A stretch of DNA of 64,000 nt, taken from positions 1,488,001 through 1,552,000 of the forward strand of contig CP137318.1 of assembly GCA_033182465.1 (NCBI GenBank), in the 5' to 3' direction. Each line of letters starts with the position of its first letter. Positions within the stretch are counted from its first letter, which is position 1. This document shows positions 25,548-35,407 of the stretch, piece after piece. The notes under the pieces are model-generated. The model had not been told where the DNA came from and did no database searches. It worked only from the letters and a program-made list of their open reading frames with translations. Source of the stretch: Sanghuangporus weigelae. Its lineage: Eukaryota > Basidiomycota > Agaricomycetes > Hymenochaetales > Hymenochaetaceae. The position numbers were made by a program, and so were the translations under genes.

Positions 25548-25944
25548 CCTACATCGCAATTGTCGCTACGATCATGATTTTCTTTTTATACCACAACACA
25601 CATTATTATCATTCAGAAGACTTGCAATATTTTCTTTTATACAGCTTGTGTCTAATTTTGCAATTGTAGCAGTAATAATGCTAATCTGATGTGATCCATA
25701 TCTATTTTGATTGGGTTTAGCGGTGATCGGCACGGAGAGATGTGTCTCGTGAATACTTATTCTGACGTCGAACTGAATCCCGAGTCTTTCGGTCTCAGCA
25801 CTTCACACGCATCGATCGTCTCTATCTACTCTACAGATCCCCCTTCAAGGTCGACTACCACTCTCGTCCCTCGCGTGCATCACCTAGCATACTCTTGAAT
25901 TCACTCTATTCTCCTTTTCGTCTCCCGATATAATTATTGCTGAT
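25548..25944. other. Intergenic region between lipase and S-formylglutathione hydrolase
   Basis: 397 bp. A 63-codon open frame on the + strand (25707-25898) has no recognisable domain. It most likely holds the lipase 3' UTR and the promoter of the next gene. Confidence 0.35.
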
Positions 25945-27191
25945 ATGGCTACCGAGTTTAAGGAGGAGTCTAAGAACAAAGTCTTTGAAGGCACTATTGC
26001 AAAGTACTCTTTCAAGGTGTGTGTATCCTGATAATGACAAGCCGTAATAGGTGGCCTCTGTCGTTCACAGTTCTCTCTGCTGAAATAATTTGCAACTGTA
26101 GTCTGAGGCACTCGGAGGGACGAAGACGAACTTCAACCTCTTCCTCCCTGCAAATGCGTCCCCCACGTCGAAAGTGCCGTTGCTCACATATCTAGCTGGC
26201 TTAACTTGCACCGAGGATAACGGGTATGATGCTGGCTCTTATCTGGGAGCTCCCGTGTAGACGTGAGGCTGATTTCGAGCGCATATATGCACCTTCCAGA
26301 GCTCAGAAAGGAGGATTCTTCAAGGATGCCGCGTCGGAGGGGATTGCGATTCTCTTTCCAGACACTTCCCCTAGAGGCGCTGGTATTGAAGGAGAAGACA
26401 ATGACTGGGTATGTACTGTACCTCTTTTCTATTTCAAGCAGCGATACTCGCATTTATCTCATATAAATTTATTCTGCGATAAATGCATATAGGATTTCGG
26501 TACAGGCGCAGGCTTCTATCTCGACGCAACAAACACCAAGTATTCCAAGCATTACAACATGCTCACGCACGTCACGAAAGAGCTACCCGCCGTGCTCACA
26601 TCGCAGGATATCCCAGTCGATCTTTCTCGTCAGTCAATCTTCGGGCATTCCATGGGTGGACATGGTGCACTCACGATCTACCTCGCCTCCGCACCCGGAA
26701 CGTATCGGTCCGCAAGCGCTTTCGCTCCGATATCTAATCCAACGAAGTGCCCATGGGGAGAGAAAGCCTTCAAGGGTTATCTTGCTGGTGGTATCGAAGA
26801 GGGACGTAAGCGTTATGATGCTACAGAGTTAATTCGAGGGGTGAAGGACCCTGTACATATCCTGGTCGACTATGTGCGTTCTAATTTTCTCCATCTTCTT
26901 CATTTCGGTAAAATTGTTCACACAAACGTTTGGCACAACAGGGAACGGGCGACAATTTCTACAAGCAGGGGCAACTTCTTCCGGAGAACTTTCTGAGAGC
27001 CGCGCGAGAAGCAGGACATGACGAAGTGGAAGTGCGCGTACGCAGCCAAGAAGGATACGACCACAGTTATTATTTTGTAAGGAGCATAACACACATACAG
27101 AAAAGACGTTGATAAAAGCTATTTTTTGTCACAGATTTCAACTTTCGCAGCTGATCATGTCCATTTCCACGCCAATTTCCTTAAGGCTTAA
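25945..27191 (+). CDS. S-formylglutathione hydrolase (esterase D)
   Basis: Hydrolyses S-formylglutathione to formate and glutathione in formaldehyde detoxification (EC 3.1.2.12), in the cytosol. The ATG at 25945 gives MATEFKEESKNKVFEG. Family blocks follow: LGGTKTNFNLFLP, LTYLAGLTCTEDNGAQKGGFF, FPDTSPRG, DFGTGAGFYLDAT, the nucleophile elbow SIFGHSMGGHGAL, FAPISNPTKCPWGEKAF, and the His-containing GYDHSYYF. The short last exon reads ISTFAADHVHFHANFLKA, with the stop at 27191. All five introns are GT-AG and phase-consistent; one is about 74 nt. Length (about 285 residues) and every conserved block match the family, so function can be transferred with high confidence. Confidence 0.96.
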
Positions 27192-27443
27192 AGTCTTCAG
27201 GTCTAGATTGATTTTCGGTATGGATTACGGATTATACAGATCACGATCTTGTGTGTGTATTGTTGATTATAACAGCAAGGATGTATCAAATATAGTCACT
27301 GAGTCACGAGCCAGAAGTATAACGTTAGCCTTAGCCGCGAAGTCATGGCAATTAGTGCTTAACAAGAAACAGACTTAGAGCGGAGATAAAACGACAGAAG
27401 AGAAGACAAGCAGAAGAAATATGTTGGTTGAACGATCTTCCAC
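27192..27443. other. Convergent intergenic region
   Basis: 252 bp between the S-formylglutathione hydrolase stop and the kinase stop. No gene seen. Confidence 0.4.
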
Positions 27444-29658
27444 TCAGTTGCGCAATCGCTCATTGTAGTCACGCACTAGATCATCTAGGTCTCTCGTGAT
27501 CCATTCGCTCCGCAAAGCGTCTTGAATAGTCATTCTTCTTGTATGGTCACGGACAAGAAGACCTTCTGTTAGATTCTTAGCTATAGGCCACATGATAAGT
27601 GAACAATGAAGAAACGAGAGGAGTTAAACTTCACCGTCTGGTATGCTGTCCCAAGCAGCAGAGAACTCGACTATACACTTGATGATACGCATCTTGATGA
27701 CTTGTTCATTGACTAAGGAACCCTGCGAAAGCTGCGAGAGGCGAGATTTGGCATATTGCTGGTTGTGCTGTTCTTCTCCGTCCGGATAGTCAAAGGGATG
27801 CATGCCTCTAGATGCAAATATTGAGGATAGTTATTTGGCCCCTTGAATCTGACTCACGTTAGCATGATGTATAGAATGAGACCGACGCTCCAACAATCTG
27901 CAGGCATCCCGACGTAGGCAAGCTCTTTATTATCCAGCGCGAGCACACCTTCTGGGGGCAGATACGAGACTGTGCCACACACGGTCATAGTTTCCTGGTA
28001 CGCTCTGGTCCTTGCAAGGCCAAAATCCGCAATTTGCACGCGGGGAAATGGACCTGGGGCGCATAAGAGAACATTTTCGGGCTGAAATATCGTTAGTGTA
28101 ATCCTCCGAAACGATCGGTTCATCCAGACCTTCAAGTCTTGCGAAGATTATGAGAAGAATGGCCTCCGCTATCCTGGTTGCGACGTACCTCTATGGGAGA
28201 TTGAACGATCGTGTAAATATCCAATCGCTTGGAAAAGCTGGTATGTCATGAACTTCGCCTCAGCCTCGCTTAATCGGAAACGATGCGCTGTATAGGTGAA
28301 GAGATCCCCGCCTGTGCACAGCTATATCGAATATGCTGAGTTTCTGAAACCTCATTTACCACGATTGGACCGTACCTCAAGGAAGATATGACTGGAAAAG
28401 CGATATTACCGTTCTACCTCCAAAAGAGCGGCAGGGTGAAACACTCACAGCCAACCCGCTTTGCTATTCATTTCTACGTCCAAAATCCCGCAGATGTTCG
28501 GCTACAATACTTATGAATTCGTGACGAATATCTGTCTTCCGGGGTGGGCACTCACATGTTTGAGCTTCTTTAGTATGTTAACCTCTTTAATGGCCTTCTG
28601 CATGTCATCTTTCCCTCTGCACTTCGTTATAATGGTCTTACAGGCAACTTGCCGAAACGAAACAGCATCGAAGGCGAGATGGACGGAGGCGTAAGAACCG
28701 CTGCAAAGAAATCAGTATAATGAAGTAGAAAGAATAGGTAGGATCTTCGCCTTCCGAGACAGTGGGACATTATGGTATATTTCCCAACACTCAGATTCTA
28801 AGACGAACTCAGATTGAATTCTGGAGTTATTGAATGGACGTTAGATCTACCTTGTATGCACTTTGAGGAGGTGTCGGTTCAAAGATGTTTGACTTTTCGC
28901 GAGGTTCCTTCAAAACATGAATGCACTTAAAAACTAGCAAAATTTTACTCGTTAAGCTCTTCGAAGCCTTATTTCGACTTGTGCGTACCTTGAGAGTTCG
29001 GAATTTCGATCTCGTCCCCATGCATTACCATTGCCGCATTACGGCGAAGCTTGTATCCGTTCAAGATGACGCCATTAGTGGAGTTATCCTAAAGGTATCT
29101 CGTTGAGATGAAGTACTCAGACATTCGAGTATACTTGCATGGCAAGACACCAAGACACCCCCAGTACTAGAGAGAACGCTATCCGATCCAGGCAATTAAC
29201 GGCTGCAGTCTACTCCAGTAAAACAGGTTATCATGCTTACGCATAGAACTTGCAGTGCACGCTGGATACAACTTTGTCCTCGATCACATATGTGCTAGCT
29301 TGATTGTAAGTGGATTTCTCCTACTTGAGACTTTGAGCGAATCACCATTCACGAGGGTTCCTTCCGATGGTCACAGGCTTGTCTAAAGTAAGCAGTATAA
29401 CTAAGGACAAATGTCATAGTTGATATACGATGGGATCTTGTAAGAACGCGTACCTTCACGGCGACCAGCTTTACTAGTGGTTATCAGACGAGCGCATTCT
29501 CCATGCCCAGCTGGTGCCACTCGACAGGATTTGACTGTTCTCTCTGAAGCCAAGGAGTCTATCGACTCATCCAAAAGACGCCGTCTCTTGCCAGAAGAGC
29601 TTGCTGCTTGCTGCATGAAATGCATCGCATGAGCCTGAAAACGTATCGTGCTTGTCAT
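27444..29658 (-). CDS. FHA-domain Ser/Thr protein kinase, Chk2/Rad53/Cds1 type
   Basis: Checkpoint kinases of this class bind phospho-threonine through FHA and relay DNA-damage and replication stress signals. The ATG at 29658 opens a basic leader (SSSGKRRRLLDES). The FHA core is visible across exons: TIGRNP, VSSVHCKFY, DNSTNGVILNGYKL and HGDEIEIP. The kinase domain follows: Gly loop GSYASVHLAFD, VACKTI with the ATP Lys, alpha-C IKEVNILKKLKH, catalytic loop HRDLKPENVLL, IADFGLA, and GTVSYLPPE in the activation segment (Pro replaces the usual Ala of APE). It ends RDYNERLRN at 27444. The HRD Asp and DLK are on an 8-nt microexon (28130-28137). FHA plus kinase strongly suggests Chk2-like. An ACGCGT box lies 26 bp upstream of the ATG. 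Some N-terminal splices were not fully resolved. Confidence 0.85.
28130..28137 (-). other. 8-nt microexon with the kinase catalytic Asp
   Basis: On the - strand it reads ACTTGAAG, completing Asp and adding Leu-Lys of HRDLK. Upstream is a 51-nt intron (28138-28188, GTACGT...GCAAG). Downstream is a 48-nt intron (28082-28129, GTCTGG...TTTCAG) with a clear ACTAAC branch. Reading into the upstream intron meets a stop in frame, so the microexon is required. Confidence 0.72.
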
Positions 29659-29683
29659 ATGTCGAACACGGGAAAAGACTCAG

Positions 29684-29689
29684 ACGCGT
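29684..29689. promoter_or_regulatory. ACGCGT (MCB-like) box upstream of the FHA kinase
   Basis: A perfect palindromic ACGCGT within GACGCGTC, 26 bp upstream of the kinase start codon. In fungi this is the MBF site for G1/S genes. A single copy could be chance. Confidence 0.35.
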
Positions 29690-29967
29690 CCTTACATTAT
29701 TACGCGTTATTTACATCTGTTTACCAATTTTATTTCTCTATTACATAATCTATACAGAGTCCAAGAGTTCTTGACCTTGACTTTGGTTCCAATACAAAGC
29801 ACATAACTAAAAGATACACAAATGTAAGGTATGGCGCGATTCGAGGGTATCGAGCTCAGATTGCCAAGGCGTCAATCGTGGGAGAGAAAGAGCATGAAGG
29901 TCATAGTCAAAAAGCACAAGAAATCCCAGATCAAAAAGATGGAATGAATAGCAGAGGATCGTCATTA
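29690..29967. other. Intergenic region between orphan protein and kinase
   Basis: The 309-bp gap (29659-29967) is AT-rich. It holds the kinase promoter and the 3' end of the orphan disordered protein gene. No gene seen. Confidence 0.35.
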
Positions 29968-32076
29968 TTACACCTTCCCGCGTTTACTGAGTTTTCGATT
30001 GGCTTTGGGGAGAGATGACTCTGGCTCTGGAGTAATACCCTTGCCGAAACCGAGTCCGGAGCCGAAGAACCCTTTCGAAGAGGGCATCCGATCAGGAGCA
30101 AGGTGACTATGAGAGCGATGCGTCGATGCGCCTGTGCTCGCTCTCTTCTTCAAGAGGAAATTGCTCTTCTTCGGATCGTGTATAGGGATAGTAGCAGCTG
30201 TTGGTTGAGCGGCCGGAGTCGGTCTACCAATCGCGCCGTTCTGATCAGTTCCGCGCATCAATTCACTTGGTAACGTATACGTGTTATTCTGGTTCTGTTG
30301 CTGAAGCGGTGCAGGCATAACAATTCGCTTTGGTCGATGAGCTGCAAAGGGTGGAGCGCGAGACGGTCCTGAAGAAGCTAAATAAAAGCTAGCGGAAGAC
30401 GAGTTGGCGGGCTGGCTGATTGAGCGAGAAAGTGCAGAAGCTTGTTGAGGAGGTTGTTGTTGAAAAGAAACATGCCTCTGGGCTGTAGTTCTTTCCTGCT
30501 GGACTCGTGGATGGGGGTTTGAGGGTATGTCGGGGCGTAAGTCTGACCTAGACGTGTTCGCGGAAGATGGCATAGAGTTAGTACGAGCGTCAGGATGGTA
30601 AGATTGCTGTTGAGCATCTCTTGGTATCACAGGTGCGGGAGACCTGGAATGACTTTCGTATAACTGTTCCGGAGACCATTCGTTACGTCGATTTCCTTGG
30701 TAGACATTGCCACGGGACGCATAACTTTGCTCCGCAGGTCGAGGCCGTTCGTACATGGGCTGGTAGTTAGCAGTCCTTGGGTATGGAATCATTGGTACGG
30801 GTGCAACACGTTCCGGAGGCGTTGTCTGACTTCTTGAAGGCGGTACCCTCGTTAAAAACTCTCCTGGTTTAAGATTTAGTTTGAAAGGTATCGGAGGCGG
30901 AGGCGCGTTAAGCGGAGTGGTTGCGACAAGCACATGCTGCTTGGCTGGAGGCTGAAGCTACATGACGTATATCAGTAAACCTGTCCGCATGAACCATCGA
31001 GCAGAACAAACCTGGTGCTGATGATCGACGGGCATTAGGCGTGGTGGCGGAGTGTCGACTTTCCCTCGCATGTCATACGGCCCTCTGTGGTGAAGTGGAA
31101 TCCCCAGTGTTTCATCTAGTTCATCAATGCGATCCAAATCTGCAGGACCACGTCGAGGTGTAGGGTCGTTCGCAGTAGTGTTTCCCCGACGCGGGAGGTG
31201 CGGCCTCTCAGTATTCGTCCTTGCTAAGGGCTCGCTGATTGTACGTGTTGTCGAAGAGGGCATAGTCGTACTACGAAGGAGGCCCGTATTATCCGGAAAT
31301 GGTCGCGTACGGTCTTGCATGTCTGCTGGTGGTTGAGCAGTGACAGGCAATCCTCGATGCGGACGTAGAGATATGGGAATGTTAATGTTGAGACCTGGAA
31401 CACCACCGGGGCCACTCCTATAATCGCTCAAATAAGCTAATAATTCTTCCTGGTCTGTCACGTCATCCTGTGTGTCCTGTTGGGACTGCGGGAGATAAGG
31501 GGAACTTGAGTGAGGACTCGACAATGGGGAATACGATGTTTGTGCTCTGTCGCGGGTATGATTCGAGCCTCGCGCATCTTCACTAGAGTTTCCAGTAACC
31601 GGAGATGTAGTGGTCTCTTCCTCGACATGCGGACGTCCTATGTGTCCGTTCTGGTCCAGAGCAGGGTCACTAGTGCTATCATCATAGGACGGAGGTGGCT
31701 CAAGCTCAGACTGAGACGAGTATCTCGAGACAGGAGATCCGCCCTCCTCGTTCGCTTTGCTCACGTCAACAGTCGGCGAGAGACCATCGTGGTCGGGATG
31801 GTGATAAGGGTCGTTCGAGAAAGCAGGATCGTCTGGATCGAAGAAAGATGCTGGAGAGTCGTTGCGCGGCGGCCGTTGAGGTACGGAACTACTCAAGTTC
31901 TCCACTTCCTTGGTGTGTCCGTTGACAATTCGCGCCGAAGAAGAGCCATAGTCTTCTATTAGACCAGGCGTCCTTGGGCGACGTTTAATTAAGCGTAAGG
32001 GTTCCGTCCTGGCCGCGCTCGACACCGATGCCCAGGGATCAGCAGTGGTGTTGTTATGACTAATAGTTTGGGGCAT
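29968..32076 (-). CDS. Large disordered protein of unknown function
   Basis: I do not recognise this gene. Two long exons join by a GT-AG intron near 30955-31012 (after DHQHQ, into QPPAKQHVLV), giving about 690 residues from the ATG at 32076 (MPQTISHNN). Nearly all of it is Pro/Ser/Arg/Gln-rich and looks unstructured. Possible short ordered or docking segments are DQEELLAYLSDYRSGPGGVPGL (about 31390-31450), LNLKPGEFLTRVPPSRS, and a C-terminus rich in Gly and basic residues (GFFGSGLGFGKG, ANRKLSKRGKV). SPxK/R and PxxP motifs suggest phosphorylation or SH3 binding; that is inference. Long open frames with biased codon use on one strand support a real gene. It is tandem with the kinase and the F-box-like gene. 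Confidence 0.7.
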
Positions 32077-32610
32077 GGACTGATGGTGGTCAGGTTGATG
32101 ATCTAGATGGCTATTCAGTTCGTGATCGCAACGGGTGCTGGCCAGAGGACAGACAGTAGCTAGTATACTCTCTCAGTGGGACGGTATGGGATGAAGGCAG
32201 GAACAATGCTCAGGAACTCTGTACGCAGGAGGCGGTAGCAGTGCCAGTGCCACCGAGGCATATCAAAGAGGAATATTAATGCTGTCATCAACTTCAGCCA
32301 ACCCCATATGAAAGGTCGCTCCGGAAATTTATTGTTCTGTGAACACAGGTCTACCCGAGGCGGTCGCATATCACTCATCATTGCACGCGGTAACCACAGC
32401 CGATACAGAATAAACATTGATACAGAATAACAGTTGCTATGCAAAGAACACAAAGGGGCCATAGCGAGTCCGTGGAGCATATAATGAACATAGGACATAG
32501 AACAGTATGGAAGGCATAGGAAGCGTACAAAACATAAGCTTAAACAATCAAGGACAGGAAGGCGCGGTGTTTTGGTAAATAGGAATGAGCCAAGCGTATC
32601 AAAGAACTCC
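32077..32610. other. Intergenic region between F-box-like and orphan genes
   Basis: 534 bp. A 168-codon open frame on the - strand (32160-32666) overlaps the F-box-like 3' end, lacks any recognisable domain and is Cys/Leu-rich. I read the region as 3' UTR plus promoter. Confidence 0.35.
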
Positions 32611-34946
32611 TCACGAAGATGTCTGCTCTGAACGATTTGCGAACAGCGCCCAAAATCTAAAAACACTCAATAGTCTCAACAAAATAGGGGGTGTTACAGC
32701 GTTTATAATGTCCGCCAAATAATTGACAGGTCGGGTGAAATAGCCAGTTGTCTGCGACTCTGAGTGGCCTTCCGAAATGGCGTTTTGTTCGAACTTTTCC
32801 CTGATCGGAGACGTGGAGGACTCGGTGGTCACCTTCTCTGGAATTGCTAGTGTTTCGACGATTCTCGAGACCAGGAGAGGTCGGACTTCCACCGCTCGTT
32901 CAGCTACCTTTGGTCTTGCATCAATTTGTTCGTCACGCACGAACGGCCGCGCATCTATAGCCTCATCCCTCATATCCGAGGGAACCGGCTTTGTCGAAAT
33001 ATTCTTATGGCGAACATTGACTTTCGTCTGCGTGCCGAAGTCCTTGGTCATTGGCGTAGCCTGAACGGCCCGACTCACGGACTTCAGAAGTGGAGGCGTT
33101 CCTGGAAGACGAACATATGACGGCGAAGAAGCGGGGTCACTCGGCGTTTCGGTGCGACGGGTGAAACCATGGACATGACTATGGCTTCGTTCGTGAAGAC
33201 GAAGCTGTTGAAGCTGTGGAAGAATCTCGCTGACACGCTGCCATCCAAGGCTGTGTGCCTCGACGTAGCCAGGTCTGTTCTTCTCGCGGAAGAATTTGAG
33301 GTTATCAAGGTACGGAGCGAAGTGGCTGAGATGGATAGAGACATTGAATGGATCCTCAACCCACGAGTGACCGAGATGTAAAGTTGAGAGGGAACGTGAT
33401 GAAGTTTCAATCTCGAAGAGCGTCGGATTTTCCGTCCGTGAGGCATGAATTGGTATGTGTAGCGTATGAAGTCGCCGGCATCCCGCCGTTAATAAGGCCA
33501 ATCCAGTCAATGTCACCTTCGGAGGACCGAACTGGAGAGGCCACCGTGATAGAGGGCAGAGTTTGACTACTTCAAGGTTTGGGCATGCCGTTGCAAGACG
33601 TTGCAAATCCTGGTCCAGAAGGATACGCGATTGAGGTAGATCTACTTCGAAGCGGGTCAAACTAGGGAAAATGATTCTTGATTGTTCGGTATTCTCCAGT
33701 CCATCAAGCCGCAAACGTCGACCAGCATTCTCTCCGCGAGAAGTTGAACGGATGAGATCAGCAAACCGTGAATTGCTCGAAGGAGAGATGACAACGGATT
33801 GAAGGCTCTGCTTGAACTGCCGACTCACAGTCAACCACAGAGAACGCCATTCCTTCTCATTCTCCGGCTCGTCAAGAGCTAATTCGATACTTTCAAGAGA
33901 TGCCGCAACTCGAGCAAGGAAGTTGGTAGCAGAACTCAATTCGCCACTATGTAGTCAAATCCAATAAGGTAACACATTAATGGCAAACTGATTGACGTAC
34001 CTAATGCTCAGATGACGTAGCTGCTTGAATCCTGGTTCCATGCTGAAATTGACAATGACGGTGGATTCAGCCGTAGAAAGCGGCGTCATTACGATGTCAG
34101 GAGAGGAGAAGCCTGGAGATGATTTTCCAGACGAGGGAAGACCATTAAAGAAACTAGCGATGAGGCCATCTGATCGATCTCCGACATCGATTTGAAGGCT
34201 TCTAAGAGACGGAATAGACGAGAGCCAGCGTCCAATTGAAGGTGAAAGCGCACCAGGCGCCATAAGCGTAACCTTTTCCAGGGTCGTCTGCTGTTGTAAG
34301 AGACGAGGTAAATAATGTGGGAGGCGAGTCGGTGAGGTAATAGATAATGCCGTCAAACGCGTGCTAGCCGAGACTACCGTCAGGTATTCAGCGAGGTCCT
34401 CCTGAGGAACACCCCCACCGATCTCCAGCGTCACGGATCTCAATTGAGGGTTCAGGAACAACTTGCTCCTCTCTAGTCCATCAGTGGTTTCACATTTCCA
34501 ATGGAGAGCTCTAAGATTAGGAAGCAGATAATCCCTTGGCTTCGTCTGCTCAATGACCGCGAAAATACTCGGGTGGACATTGCCTATACTCTCGTTATAA
34601 GCAATTTTACGGACGCGATCGCCATGAACAAGGACACGTTTCCAGTCATCTGGACATGGCGATTTCTCCTAATATCGCATACAGGTCAGTAGCTCGAATC
34701 GTGTCGTTCCTGGTGACTTACGAAGCCTTGTCCAGGTCGGCGAGCTCGTTTGAAAAGATGCCCGGGCATCAGCGAGAGAAGTGGCAATAACGAATCAAGT
34801 TCTTTCCACAGGGAGTTGAGTGCCATCTCCGAAATTACCTTGCACGTCCGCGAGATCCGTGACACAGTGCGACGGCCTCCAGGTGTATCGAGGATAAAGT
34901 CAAGGAGGTACCTCGTCAACTCTGGGTCCTTGAGTAGGTGCAACAT
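32611..34946 (-). CDS. F-box-like protein with leucine-rich region, C-terminal repeats and hydrophobic tail
   Basis: F-box proteins recruit substrates to SCF ubiquitin ligases. I chose the ATG at 34946 (MLHLLKDPELTRYLLDFIL); an upstream TTG in frame is unlikely. The first exon fits the basidiomycete F-box pattern: CKVISEMALNSLWKELDSLLPLLSLMP. Two further exons code for irregular leucine-rich segments (for example LRSVTLEIGG, LEKVTLMAPG, LRSLQIDVGD, LRHLSI). The last large exon adds more such segments (LTGLALLTAGCRRLHTL, PYLDNLKFFREKN), then a disordered region with three copies of an 11-residue repeat. It ends with a hydrophobic stretch (PPILLRLLSVFRFWALF) near the stop at 32611. The substrate is unknown. 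Confidence 0.7.
32875..32975 (-). repeat. Three tandem 11-residue repeats in the F-box-like protein
   Basis: The units read RDEAIDARPFV, RDEQIDARPKV and AERAVEVRPLL. They are degenerate at the DNA level, so old or under selection. Confidence 0.6.
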
Positions 34947-35095
34947 TATGCGCAAAATAGTTAAAAAAGTGAGAATAAACGGTCGTGCGAGCACTAATGG
35001 AAGAGGAGTCTGAACAGACAAACGGAACGTTACCGCGCCTGGAGGATATATATCAAGTCAATAGTCAATCTAAACGTGTATTATGCATGTTAGCC
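34947..35095. other. Promoter region of the F-box-like gene
   Basis: Short AT-rich stretch between the F-box-like start and the possible last SLD2 exon. Nothing else seen. Confidence 0.3.
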
Positions 35096-35255
35096 TCATC
35101 TAGATCGTGCAGCCTGGGCATGGATCATGGCATCTCGAATCCTCTTGAGTAGTTCACGTCTTGACGCGGATGACCTCCTACGGTTTATTGAAAGCTGTGC
35201 GTTGGCAGGATTAGAAGCCAGGCCTTTCGGTTTTGAACTTCCAGTAGAGCAAGTG
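35096..35255 (-). CDS. Possible last exon of SLD2 (or a small separate gene)
   Basis: An open segment reads TCSTGSSKPKGLASNP, SINRRRSSASRREL, then KRIRDAMIHAQAARSR and a stop at 35096. It has no ATG of its own. Splicing from a GTAAAT donor at 35411 to an acceptor TTTAAG before 35255 (156-nt intron) keeps frame and replaces the short SLD2 ending VGEL with VGEF plus this basic tail. The donor is weak, so the simple stop at 35408 remains possible. Confidence 0.35.
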
Positions 35256-35407
35256 CTTAAATTAATGAATTTGTCACAGCATGCAAAGAACACGTGTACA
35301 ATATAGCAACTTCACAGCGCGCATCAGGCGCGTTTCAGAGTTCTAGGAGGCGCATAAGAAGGGAAAATGCTGAGATGTAGCGGACGGCAAGCGAAGTCTT
35401 ACCTGAT

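Noticed and set aside
25707-25898. 63-codon open frame upstream of S-formylglutathione hydrolase
   Set aside because: No domain, and S-formylglutathione hydrolase has a complete N-terminus at 25945.
28082-28188. Reading the FHA kinase as a pseudogene because of the stop before DLK
   Set aside because: The stop lies in an intron; the 8-nt microexon restores an intact catalytic loop and all other kinase motifs are sound.
32160-32666. 168-codon open frame on the - strand
   Set aside because: Overlaps the 3' end of the F-box-like gene, has no recognisable domain and a Cys/Leu/Phe-rich composition typical of noncoding sequence.
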